A DNA stretch of 64,000 nucleotides, taken from positions 62,001 through 126,000 of the forward strand of contig NZ_JNAM01000011.1 of assembly GCF_000759975.1 (NCBI RefSeq). The letters are read 5' to 3'. Each line of letters starts with the position of its first letter. Position 1 is the stretch's first letter. The translations under genes were made by a program, and so were the position numbers. This document shows positions 56,002-64,000 of the stretch, in pieces. Origin of the DNA: Prochlorococcus marinus str. MIT 9302. Lineage in GTDB: Bacteria; Cyanobacteriota; Cyanobacteriia; PCC-6307; Cyanobiaceae. The notes under the pieces were generated by a model. That model saw only the letters and a program-made list of their open reading frames with translations. It was not told the origin of the DNA and did not search any database.

Positions 56002-57060
56002 ATGAAAAATAAAACTAAAAATATTTTAATTACAGGGGCAGCCGGATTCATAGCCAGTAATTTTTTAAATTATTGGGTAAAAAGATATCCAGAAGATAAA
56101 ATTATTGCCTTAGATATACTAAGTTATGCTTCTAACATTAATTCAATTAAATCTTTAATCAATAAACAAAGCATTCATTTTTATAAAGGTGATATTTGTG
56201 ATCATGATCTTTTAGATGAGATTTTTGATAATTTTGAAATAAATCATGTAATTAATTTTGCTGCCGAAACTCATGTAGATAGATCTATAAGTTCTCCTTC
56301 TATATTTCTAAATACAAATGTATTGGGGACATATTTTTTGTTAGAAAGTTTCAAAAAATATTGGGAAAAAAATGATAAACCAAATCATTGGAGATTTCTA
56401 CATATAAGTACCGACGAAGTTTTTGGAAGCCTGAATTTAGAAGAAAAACCATTTAATGAAGATTCACCCTACAAACCTAGGTCACCATATTCTGCAAGCA
56501 AAGCATCTAGTGATCATTTAGTTAGGGCATGGCATGATACTTATTCACTTCCAACATTAATCACAAATTGCTCGAATAATTATGGTCCTTTTCAATTCCC
56601 AGAAAAATTAATCCCTTTAACCATAACTAATATTCTCAGAGGCAAAAAAATTCCTATATACGGGAATGGATTAAATATTCGGGATTGGCTTTTTGTTTTA
56701 GATCACTGTAGTGCTATTGAAACCGTTATACAAAAAGCAAATCCTGGCTCAACTTATTGTATTGGGGGGAATCAAGAATTAAAGAATATAGAGGTTGTTA
56801 AGCAAATTTGCCATTTAATTGATGATTTAGCCCCAAGTTTAAATATTCAATTACACAAATCTAAAAGTAGTGATCTAATAAGCTATGTAGACGATAGGCT
56901 TGGACATGACAAAAGATATGCTATAGACTCATCTAAATTATCTAATGAACTGAACTGGAAGACAGAAATTAAATTTGCTGAAGGTCTAAAAATCACAGTC
57001 AAATGGTATTTAGAAAATATTACATGGTGGGAACCTTTAATAAAGATCAATAACCATTAG
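56002..57060 (+). CDS. rfbB: dTDP-glucose 4,6-dehydratase
   Basis: A 352-residue extended SDR, RmlB. ILITGAAGFIASNFLNYW is the NAD loop (Ala replaces the usual Gly in GFIGS), DRSISSPSIFLNTNVLGTY and STDEVFGSL follow, and YSASKASSDHLVRAWHDTY has the Tyr-x3-Lys site. It supplies the keto-sugar for RfbC and RfbD. The gene order A-C-D-B is slightly unusual. The 3' end overlaps convergent galE by 14 nt. Confidence 0.96.
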   Translation: MKNKTKNILITGAAGFIASNFLNYWVKRYPEDKIIALDILSYASNINSIKSLINKQSIHFYKGDICDHDLLDEIFDNFEINHVINFAAETHVDRSISSPSIFLNTNVLGTYFLLESFKKYWEKNDKPNHWRFLHISTDEVFGSLNLEEKPFNEDSPYKPRSPYSASKASSDHLVRAWHDTYSLPTLITNCSNNYGPFQFPEKLIPLTITNILRGKKIPIYGNGLNIRDWLFVLDHCSAIETVIQKANPGSTYCIGGNQELKNIEVVKQICHLIDDLAPSLNIQLHKSKSSDLISYVDDRLGHDKRYAIDSSKLSNELNWKTEIKFAEGLKITVKWYLENITWWEPLIKINNH

Positions 57061-58099
57061 GATTTAATTTTTTCCATTTCCAGCCGTCTCGACACATATC
57101 TTCTATTGATGATTTGGGAACAATTTTTAATTTAGAAATAAGCAAAGAATTATCAGCAACTAAAGAACACTTATCTCCTATTCTTCTATTTACATATACG
57201 TATGGCACCTTTACTTTATTTACTCTTTCGAAGATTTTAATCAGTTCCAATACAGAGGTACCTTTACCTGTCCCAACATTTAATTTTAGATAATTTGGTT
57301 TATTAGAAATTAAATGCTCCAAAACTCTTGTATGTATAGTAGCAAGATCCATTACATGAATATAGTCTCTTATAGTAGTCCCATCTTTAGTAGGCCAGTC
57401 ATTACCAAACACTTTTAATTCTTTTTGTAACCCCAATGCAGTATTTGTAATCAGAGGGAAAATATTATTTGGTATCCCAATAGGACATTCACCTATCAAA
57501 CCTGAAAAATGTGCTCCGATGGGATTAAAGTACCTTAAAGATGCTAGGTGCCATTCTTTTCTACCAGATTTGAAAATATCATCTAACAATGTCTCAACTG
57601 TTAATTTTGTATTACCATAAGGATTTATAGGTTTTAATTCAGAATCTTCTTTTAAAAGTGAATTTTTAGAAGATCCATAAATTGTTGCACTACTACTAAA
57701 AACCAAATGTTTACTTTCGTATCTTGACATTATTTCCAATAAATTTATTGTACCTAATACATTTGTTCTCCAGTATGAAATAGGACTATAAATTGATTCT
57801 GCTACTGATTTTAATCCTCCAAAATGTATTACGCCATCTAAAAATTTATGTTTTTTATAAATATCATTAAAAGTATTTTGAAGTAGTTTCTTATTTAGTA
57901 AATCACCATTATATATTTTTAGAAAAGGGTCTTTTTTTTTGTTTTTGAGCTTACTAACTTCTAAAACTCTTTTAAGAGCATTAGTTGAACTATTTACAAA
58001 AGAGTCGAAAACAAATACTTTATAACCTTTTTCAAGTAAGACTAAACAAGTATGACTCCCTATAAAGCCAGCCCCACCAATAACCAAGATATTTTTCAT
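57047..58099 (-). CDS. galE: UDP-glucose 4-epimerase
   Basis: A 350-residue SDR, GalE-type. ILVIGGAGFIGSHTCLVLLEKGYKV is the NAD loop; DGVIHFGGLKSVAESIYSPISYW, VFSSSATIYG and NPYGNTKLTVETLL are typical of UDP-hexose 4-epimerases. It interconverts UDP-glucose and UDP-galactose for polysaccharide or galactolipid synthesis. It overlaps rfbB by 14 nt tail to tail. Confidence 0.95.
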   Translation of the reverse strand: MKNILVIGGAGFIGSHTCLVLLEKGYKVFVFDSFVNSSTNALKRVLEVSKLKNKKKDPFLKIYNGDLLNKKLLQNTFNDIYKKHKFLDGVIHFGGLKSVAESIYSPISYWRTNVLGTINLLEIMSRYESKHLVFSSSATIYGSSKNSLLKEDSELKPINPYGNTKLTVETLLDDIFKSGRKEWHLASLRYFNPIGAHFSGLIGECPIGIPNNIFPLITNTALGLQKELKVFGNDWPTKDGTTIRDYIHVMDLATIHTRVLEHLISNKPNYLKLNVGTGKGTSVLELIKIFERVNKVKVPYVYVNRRIGDKCSLVADNSLLISKLKIVPKSSIEDMCRDGWKWKKLNPNGY

Positions 58100-58231
58100 T
58101 TTTTTCTTTAATTAAACAAGCTTTAGAATTAGGAATAATTATTTGCCAAAATAATTAAATAAAACTAAATAGATTTTAAGAAATTGTAAAAGAAATATAG
58201 AATCCTGTATTATTGAAAAAATTATAAGACA

Positions 58232-59671
58232 ATGAGGACTCAAATTAAAAATATATGTTGTATTGGGGCAGGGTATGTTGGGGGTCCAACAATGGCTGTT
58301 ATAGCAGACAAGTGTCCACATATTAAAGTAAATGTTGTTGATATTAATTTAGAAAGAATAGAAGCCTGGAATTCAGATGATTTAAATAAATTGCCAGTTT
58401 TTGAGCCTGGTTTAGATGAAATCATAAAAAGAACCAGATGCAAAAATTTAAATTTTTCTTGTGATATTGAAGAAAAGATTAGAGAAGCTCAAATGGTCTT
58501 TATATCCGTTAATACCCCAACAAAGATTAAAGGTGTTGGGGCTGGTCAAGCAAGTGACCTGAAGTATGTTGAGGCTTGCGCAAGACAAGTAGCAAAGTAT
58601 GCTAAGGGACACACAATTGTTATTGAAAAAAGTACTTTACCAGTTAAGACCGCCGAGGTAATAAAAACAATACTTGAAGATTATCAAATGTTTAGTACAA
58701 ATGATAATGCCAAAGCAACCTTCGATGTTCTTTCTAATCCAGAATTTTTAGCTGAAGGGACAGCTATAAACGATCTTGAGAATCCAGATAGAGTATTAAT
58801 TGGCGGTCAAAATGAATTTGCAATTAATGCTCTTAGTCAAATTTATAGCAATTGGGTTCCAAAGAACAAAATATTGCATACTAATATTTGGAGTAGTGAA
58901 CTAGCTAAGTTAACCTCAAATGCCTTCTTAGCCCAAAGAGTAAGTTCTATTAATGCCATTGGAGCATTATGTGAAGCTACAGGCGCTGACGTAAAAGAGG
59001 TTGCTAGAGCTATTGGTACTGACAGTAGGATTGGCTCCAGATTTCTTGATGCTGGCCCAGGTTTTGGAGGTAGTTGCTTTAAAAAAGATATTCTCAATCT
59101 AGTCTATCTATCAAAACATTTTGGTTTAGTCGAAGTTGCTAATTTTTGGGAAGTTGTAGTATCACTTAATAACTGGCATCAACATAGAATTTCAAGACTT
59201 GTTGTAAAAAATCTTTTTGGAACTGTTACGGGCAAGAAAATTTGTATTTTAGGATTCGCATTCAAAGCTAACACAAATGATACTAGAGAATCAGCCGCAA
59301 TAAATATCTGTAAAGATCTATTAGAGGAAGGAGCTATTTTATTTATTAATGATCCCAAAGTTGTCCCAGAACAAATATCAAAAGATTTACTTGTTAACGA
59401 AAATAAAACACTCAAAAGCATTGAGTCGCAAAATTTGTTTAACTATGAAGGATCTTGGTGTTCTGAAGATAATTTAGAAATAGCGGCTTCTAACGCTGAC
59501 GCAATAATCGTTTTAACTGAGTGGGATGAGTACTCTAAGATCGATTGGGATTTAATTTCAAAAAAAATGAGAAAACCTGCTTGGGTATTTGATGCGCGAT
59601 CTGTCATTGATGAAAAAAAAGTATTAGCTGCAGATTTAAATCTTTGGAAAGTCGGCAATGGTTCAATCTGA
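58232..59671 (+). CDS. ugd: UDP-glucose 6-dehydrogenase, animal-type
   Basis: A 479-residue enzyme oxidising UDP-glucose to UDP-glucuronate. NAD loop CIGAGYVGGPTMAVIA; catalytic Cys C282 in GPGFGGSCFKKDILNLVYL. VGAGQASDLKYVEACARQV, NPEFLAEGTAINDLENPDRVLIGG and LCEATGADVKEVARAIG closely resemble the animal UGDH sequence I know, rather than the shorter bacterial Ugd/TuaD type. The length also fits the eukaryote-like group. It converges with a UDP-glucuronate 4-epimerase, a natural next step. Confidence 0.96.
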   Translation: MRTQIKNICCIGAGYVGGPTMAVIADKCPHIKVNVVDINLERIEAWNSDDLNKLPVFEPGLDEIIKRTRCKNLNFSCDIEEKIREAQMVFISVNTPTKIKGVGAGQASDLKYVEACARQVAKYAKGHTIVIEKSTLPVKTAEVIKTILEDYQMFSTNDNAKATFDVLSNPEFLAEGTAINDLENPDRVLIGGQNEFAINALSQIYSNWVPKNKILHTNIWSSELAKLTSNAFLAQRVSSINAIGALCEATGADVKEVARAIGTDSRIGSRFLDAGPGFGGSCFKKDILNLVYLSKHFGLVEVANFWEVVVSLNNWHQHRISRLVVKNLFGTVTGKKICILGFAFKANTNDTRESAAINICKDLLEEGAILFINDPKVVPEQISKDLLVNENKTLKSIESQNLFNYEGSWCSEDNLEIAASNADAIIVLTEWDEYSKIDWDLISKKMRKPAWVFDARSVIDEKKVLAADLNLWKVGNGSI

Positions 59672-59674
59672 AAT

Positions 59675-60709
59675 CTAACCTATATAGTAATTCCTATACC
59701 AGTTAACAAATTTCTTTATACCATTTTCAAAAGTTGTTATTGGTTTAAAATTAATCCATTTTTCAAGTAAATCAGTATCTGCATAGGTCTTCACTACGTC
59801 TCCAGGTTGAATTTCTTTAAAATTCTTTATAGCTTTTATGCCAATTTCTTTTTCAAGAATTTCTATAAAATAATTAAGATTAACAGGATTCTTATTCCCA
59901 ACATTCAGAATCATATGTGGCGCGAATGAAGTCGCAGGTTTAGAATTTTCCATATCGAAAGAGAGATCATTATTTGCTGGTTTTAAACAACATCTATAAA
60001 TACTTTCAACTACGTCATCAATGTAAGTAAAGTCTCTTTCCATTTCTCCATAATTAAATACATCTATTGGTTTTCTTTCAAATATAGATTTTGCGAAGAT
60101 CATTGGTGCCATGTCTGGCCTGCCCCATGGGCCATACACTGTGAAGAATCTCAATCCTATTGATTGAATCCCATATAGGTGACTGTATGAATGAGCCATT
60201 AATTCATTTGAAGATTTTGTCGCAGCGTATAAACTAATTGGGTGAGAAACGCAATCATTTTCTGAAAATGGTATTTTTTTTGATAGTCCATAAACTGAAC
60301 TACTAGAAGCATAAATAAGATTCTCAATTTCATTTTTCCTTAAAGCCTCAAGTATATTCGCAAAGCCCACAAGGTTAGAACTTATATATGCCGCAGGATT
60401 TGTAAGTGAATATCTTACTCCAGCTTGAGCCGCTAAATTTACAACAAGGTCAAATTTAAAGTTATCAAATAATTCATTTAATTTAGAAGTGTTTTCTAAT
60501 GCAATTGAAAAGAATTGCCATGATTTTTCTTTCAAGAAAGATAACTTTTCAATATTTTTTAAACGATCCTTTTTTAGATTTACATCATAATAATCATTAA
60601 TATTATCTATCCCAATAACATTTTGTCCATTTTCTAGTAATTTTAAACATAAAGATGAACCAATAAAACCAGCTGCTCCAGTAACTAATATTTTTAATTC
60701 TCTATTCAA
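59675..60709 (-). CDS. UDP-glucuronate 4-epimerase-like SDR
   Basis: A 344-residue extended SDR. VTGAAGFIGSSLCLKLLENGQNVIGIDNINDYYDVNLKKDRL is the NAD loop and the substrate-specific NDYYD block of UDP-glucuronate epimerases; NLAAQAGVRYSLTNPAAYISSN, SSSSVYG and YAATKSSNELMAHSYSHLYG follow. It would convert UDP-GlcA to UDP-GalA. Convergent with ugd with 3 nt between the stops, linking the two steps. Confidence 0.94.
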   Translation of the reverse strand: MNRELKILVTGAAGFIGSSLCLKLLENGQNVIGIDNINDYYDVNLKKDRLKNIEKLSFLKEKSWQFFSIALENTSKLNELFDNFKFDLVVNLAAQAGVRYSLTNPAAYISSNLVGFANILEALRKNEIENLIYASSSSVYGLSKKIPFSENDCVSHPISLYAATKSSNELMAHSYSHLYGIQSIGLRFFTVYGPWGRPDMAPMIFAKSIFERKPIDVFNYGEMERDFTYIDDVVESIYRCCLKPANNDLSFDMENSKPATSFAPHMILNVGNKNPVNLNYFIEILEKEIGIKAIKNFKEIQPGDVVKTYADTDLLEKWINFKPITTFENGIKKFVNWYRNYYIG

Positions 60710-60819
60710 TTTTCTAAAAACAAAACATATTTATCATAATTGAAAAGATTTCAAAAATGAGTTAAATTAACAAAATAAATAAAGCTTATAAACAATAAGA
60801 ATTTAACTAAAAAAGTTAT

Positions 60820-61467
60820 ATGAAAGAATCTTTAAAAACTTTTAAAAAATATTCCCAAGAAGTTACTGAAAGTTTACAGTCAATCGATTCTCTCAAAATT
60901 GATAATCTTGCAAATAAGATATTAATTGCTCTAAAGCAAAGTAATAAAATAATTATTTTAGGAAATGGAGGAAGTGCAGCAAATGCTATACATATAGCTG
61001 GAGACTACATGAAAACTTTTTCATTACTTGGTTTAAAACCAAGAATTTCAACACCATTTGATAATTTGTGTTTTCTAACAGCTGCTAGTAATGATGTTGA
61101 TTACAGTGAGTCTTTTAAAATATATTTAGATTCTGTCCTTGAAAAGAGTTCAATTGTTATTTTCTTAAGTGGTTCGGGCAATTCGATCAATCTCATTAAA
61201 TGTTGCAACTCGAAAATATTTAATTGTCTTGAAGAATTTGAATCTTGGAGCATAACAGCTTTTGAAGGTGGGAAAATTAGCAAATTAACGGATGAATTTC
61301 TACACATCCCCACAAGGGATATGGAGGTAGCCGAAGATATGCAACTAATAATTTTTCACTATATAAAACAAAAACTTTATCTAGAAATAATTAATAGTAG
61401 CGATTATCAAGAAACATCAGATTCTAATAAATATTATAAAAGAACAATTCTTAACGAGGTTTCTTAA
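60820..61467 (+). CDS. gmhA: Sedoheptulose-7-phosphate isomerase (GmhA-type SIS domain)
   Basis: A 215-residue SIS-domain protein. IILGNGGSAANAIHIAGDYM (about 47-66) and IFLSGSGNS are the sugar-phosphate sites; MEVAEDMQLIIFHYIKQ resembles the GmhA C-terminal active-site helix. It converts sedoheptulose 7-phosphate to D-glycero-D-manno-heptose 7-phosphate. The tail after residue 190 is charged and longer than usual. It is 4 nt before a heptose kinase, so the pathway reading is well supported. Confidence 0.9.
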   Translation: MKESLKTFKKYSQEVTESLQSIDSLKIDNLANKILIALKQSNKIIILGNGGSAANAIHIAGDYMKTFSLLGLKPRISTPFDNLCFLTAASNDVDYSESFKIYLDSVLEKSSIVIFLSGSGNSINLIKCCNSKIFNCLEEFESWSITAFEGGKISKLTDEFLHIPTRDMEVAEDMQLIIFHYIKQKLYLEIINSSDYQETSDSNKYYKRTILNEVS

Positions 61468-61471
61468 TATT

Positions 61472-62449
61472 ATGAATACTCAAACTATAGTTAGTTCACC
61501 CTTAAGATTATCTTTGCTAGGTGGAGGCACAGACATACCCCATATTATAAATAAACTAAATAAAGGCAAAACTATATCTGCTTCAATAAATTTATTTGTG
61601 ACAGTTGGATGTACTTCATTACCTTTTTTTAAAGGAATTAAATTAAAGTATTCAACAACTGAAATTGTTGATGATATTGATTCAATTATTCACCCAATAT
61701 TTAAAGAGGTTTTAAGATACTTTAACTACGATGTAAATAATTACCCAGGATTGGAAATATTTTCAACTGCCTCTATTCCTAGTGGGAACGGATTAGGTTC
61801 ATCTGCTGCCTTTACTTCAAGCTTGGTTCAATGTATAGCAAAACATCTACGAAATGAAGTTTATTCAAAGGAGGAATTGCTTGAATTAGCTTCATCAATT
61901 GAAAGAAATAGTGGGAATAAAAATATAGGCTTTCAAGATCAAATTTCATCAATATGGGGTTCATTTGCCTCAACGGTATACAAACCTGGCGAAATAGAGG
62001 TTGAATACCCTTCAAAAGAATGGGAGAAAGGGATGAGAGATTTAATAGAAAGAAGAGGTTTATTGCTTAAGACTGAATCTAGAGTAGGACTTAGTAGTGA
62101 TTTTATCGCAGCGCATTTATTAGAAAAAAATATAAAAGTATACGAACAGATTCTAAATTTAGCAGAGGAATTAGACATCACGGATTCAAGATTTAATGAA
62201 CAAAAACTAATTGAATTATTGGTGGAATCATCCAAAATCTCAAAAGCGACTAAGGTGAGAACTAGGCTAGTTGAAGAATTAGAGACTTCACTAAATAACG
62301 CAGGTGCAATTTATACAAAACAATTAGGAGCAGGTGGCGGTGGATTTATTTTTTGTCTATTTGAAAAAGAGCCTAATGAAATTCCACCTAATCTCAAAAA
62401 ATTAATGCTGAAGCCTAAGATATGTAGAGATGGATTGAGGATCCTATAA
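61472..62449 (+). CDS. hddA: GHMP-family heptose-7-phosphate kinase (HddA-type)
   Basis: A 325-residue GHMP kinase. SPLRLSLLGGGTDIPHIINK is the N-terminal substrate loop, SIPSGNGLGSSAAFTSSLVQCIAK the ATP loop, and KQLGAGGGGFIFCLF the C-terminal motif. HddA phosphorylates D-glycero-D-manno-heptose 7-phosphate at the 1 position to give the alpha-1,7-bisphosphate. Direct junction with the next gene (TAA then GTG) shows an operon. Confidence 0.92.
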   Translation: MNTQTIVSSPLRLSLLGGGTDIPHIINKLNKGKTISASINLFVTVGCTSLPFFKGIKLKYSTTEIVDDIDSIIHPIFKEVLRYFNYDVNNYPGLEIFSTASIPSGNGLGSSAAFTSSLVQCIAKHLRNEVYSKEELLELASSIERNSGNKNIGFQDQISSIWGSFASTVYKPGEIEVEYPSKEWEKGMRDLIERRGLLLKTESRVGLSSDFIAAHLLEKNIKVYEQILNLAEELDITDSRFNEQKLIELLVESSKISKATKVRTRLVEELETSLNNAGAIYTKQLGAGGGGFIFCLFEKEPNEIPPNLKKLMLKPKICRDGLRIL

Positions 62450-63706
62450 GTGCTTAATACAGCATTATTGCCTGTTGGAGGTAAAGGGACAAGAATGAGG
62501 GGATTTTCAAAAATCCCAAAATTACTTATTAAATTAAATGGCAAACCACTAATTGACTATACATTTGAAAAACTTGCGAAATATGGAATCAAACAGATAT
62601 TTATAATTTCTAATGAAGGTAATAAAGAGATAGAAAATCACTGTTTGAAGGTATGCAGTAAATTGAATATAAAATTAAATGTATTGACTGAAGTTAAGTT
62701 AAAGGGAAATTTTGGTGGAATTCTCGAAAATACAATAAATTTACCTGAAGAGTTTATTGTTGTTTATCCTGACTTGATATGGGATTGTAATCTGGAAAAA
62801 ATTTATCATCAACATCTCAAATCTCAATCATTGGTAACTTTGGTAGTAAGAAGAACTGAGCATCCTGAAGATTCAGATACAGTGAAGCTGTGCCCTTTAT
62901 TTAATGTAAAAACTTTATTTTCGAAAGTTACAAGATCTAAAAATATTACTTATGAAAAGAATGATCTTTTTGGAGCTACAGGAATCTACATTATGAATAA
63001 AAAATATCTTTTAAATTCGATGAATTTGAAATTTGATTCAGATGAAATTGACCTTTTTGAATCAATAGAGAAAAATCAAGAAAAATCAATAGTTAATATA
63101 TCTGGATACGTAACAAGTGAATATATTAGAGATTGTGGAACACCAGAAAGATTCAAAAAGGTTTCAAATGAGATAATTTCAAAAAAAATTTATTCCAGAA
63201 ATTATGAAAGAGCTCAAAAAATTCTTTTTTTAGATCGAGATGGGACTCTAATCAGAAATGATAAAAAGATCTATATAACATCCCCCGAAGAAGTTTTTTT
63301 AAATGAAGCGATTTTAGACATTTATAAAAAATATACCTCTGAAGGTTTTCTCCCAGTAGTGGTGACTAATCAACCTCAAATTGCTCATGGAAAATTAAGT
63401 TTGAACACCTTAGATAGAATTCACTGCAAAATTCAGGACTTATTAACAGCAAGAAACCTTGAAAAAATTTTTCAATTTCTCATTTGCCCACATCACCCCC
63501 ATGCTGGCTATAAAGAAGAGATTCCTTTCCTGAAATTTACTTGTGAATGCAGAAAACCTGAAATTGGGATGTTCAACTTCTTAGAGAAAAAATTCACAAT
63601 TGATCGTGATCAAAGTCTAATGATTGGCGATTCAAAAGCTGATGAAGGATTTGCAAATAATTGTGGGTTAAGATACTTAGACGTAAAAATTTTCAATAAT
63701 AAATGA
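62450..63706 (+). CDS. Fused heptose-1-phosphate guanylyltransferase and heptose-bisphosphate phosphatase (HddC-GmhB)
   Basis: A 418-residue two-domain protein. Residues 1-245: nucleotidyltransferase, LLPVGGKGTRMRGFSKIPKLLIKLNGKP then VVYPDLIWD, as in HddC-type GDP-heptose enzymes. Residues 255-418: HAD phosphatase with DRDGT (D262, D264), TNQP, the zinc loop C346-x-H348...C365-x-C367 and MIGDSKAD, as in GmhB. In one chain it would remove the 7-phosphate and then couple the 1-phosphate to GTP, giving GDP-D-glycero-D-manno-heptose. Start GTG, directly after the kinase stop. Confidence 0.92.
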   Translation: MLNTALLPVGGKGTRMRGFSKIPKLLIKLNGKPLIDYTFEKLAKYGIKQIFIISNEGNKEIENHCLKVCSKLNIKLNVLTEVKLKGNFGGILENTINLPEEFIVVYPDLIWDCNLEKIYHQHLKSQSLVTLVVRRTEHPEDSDTVKLCPLFNVKTLFSKVTRSKNITYEKNDLFGATGIYIMNKKYLLNSMNLKFDSDEIDLFESIEKNQEKSIVNISGYVTSEYIRDCGTPERFKKVSNEIISKKIYSRNYERAQKILFLDRDGTLIRNDKKIYITSPEEVFLNEAILDIYKKYTSEGFLPVVVTNQPQIAHGKLSLNTLDRIHCKIQDLLTARNLEKIFQFLICPHHPHAGYKEEIPFLKFTCECRKPEIGMFNFLEKKFTIDRDQSLMIGDSKADEGFANNCGLRYLDVKIFNNK

Positions 63707-64000
63707 AGAAACCTCTTTTAATTATTTATGGTAAAAATGAATTAGATATCTCAAAATATGGTGAAGCTTATATATATAAATTATCTTCATTAAAAATAAA
63801 AAGTAGTTATAGATTTAAGGTATTAAATAATCCTTCAAAATTAGATGAGATTGCAGAAAATGAAAAAAAATCATACATCAATTGGATTTATTCAATCGGA
63901 AATATGCCAATTTATAGAAAAGTAAGTGATTTAATTAATTTTGATCTTTTTTTATTAGGCGATTTAGCTTCTATGCGTAATGAAATATATCAAACCTTTA
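63703..64000 (+). CDS. Unidentified gene, 3' end outside window
   Basis: Starts ATG overlapping the previous stop (ATGA) and stays open to the window end, giving the first 99 residues: MKKPLLIIYGKNELDISKYG, then KIKSSYRFKVLNNPSKLDEIAENEKKSYINWIYSIGNMPIYRKVSDLINFDLFLLGDLASMRNEIYQTF. Translational coupling places it in the heptose operon. I do not recognise a family; a surface-carbohydrate protein is likely by context only. Confidence 0.6.
   Translation, partial: MKKPLLIIYGKNELDISKYGEAYIYKLSSLKIKSSYRFKVLNNPSKLDEIAENEKKSYINWIYSIGNMPIYRKVSDLINFDLFLLGDLASMRNEIYQTF

Overview
The window is a very A+T-rich chromosome segment from a marine picocyanobacterium, almost certainly a streamlined Prochlorococcus and probably a high-light type. 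The evidence is psbC, a Pcb-type chlorophyll antenna protein next to flavodoxin isiB, FutA-type iron uptake, several small families typical of marine picocyanobacteria, frequent TTG and GTG starts, tRNAs without encoded CCA, and very short spacers. Strain identity is inferred from gene content only.

Region 1 (1-16.7 kb) is photosynthesis, cofactor and iron-stress core. It holds the psbC 3' end, maf, cobQ with an overlapping [2Fe-2S] ferredoxin, an orphan type IV pilin-like gene between two copies of a 75-nt repeat, tRNA-Ser(CGA), divergent futA and piuC, a porin, glyQ, and then isiB-pcb, which resembles the isiAB iron-stress locus of other cyanobacteria in reversed order. After these come small transporters and hypotheticals.

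Region 2 (16.7-34.0 kb) is mostly conserved housekeeping: an ArnT-like glycosyltransferase, a GT4 glycosyltransferase, an EamA transporter, sppA, aroH, the rpmH-rnpA-PH domain-yidC cluster, a Ycf46-type AAA ATPase, serS, rseP, rpsN, pnp, cysQ and rsmI. Genes are packed with gaps of 3-4 nt at several convergent and divergent junctions.

Region 3 (34.1 kb to the end) looks like a surface-polysaccharide genomic island beginning at tRNA-Arg(TCT). The tRNA sits inside a near-perfect 14-nt inverted repeat. The island encodes a Wzy/O-antigen-ligase-like polymerase, a Wzx-like flippase, a WecA/WcaJ-type initiating sugar transferase, glycosyltransferases, methyltransferases, a DegT aminotransferase, a FlaA1/CapD-type dehydratase and an E1 alpha/beta thiamine-diphosphate enzyme pair. 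It also carries nucleotide-sugar modules for GDP-mannose to GDP-fucose (ManC, Gmd, Fcl), dTDP-rhamnose (RfbA, C, D, B), UDP-galactose (GalE), UDP-glucuronate and galacturonate (an animal-type Ugd plus 4-epimerase) and GDP-heptose (GmhA, HddA, HddC-GmhB fusion). Together these would build, export and assemble a complex O-antigen or capsule, a likely target of phage and grazer selection.

No wholly new system was proven. The strongest leads are the paired structured repeat around the pilin gene, the inverted repeat enclosing tRNA-Arg at the island edge, the E1 pair without E2 or E3 inside the sugar cluster (with a likely ATT start behind a perfect Shine-Dalgarno), and the isiB-pcb arrangement.
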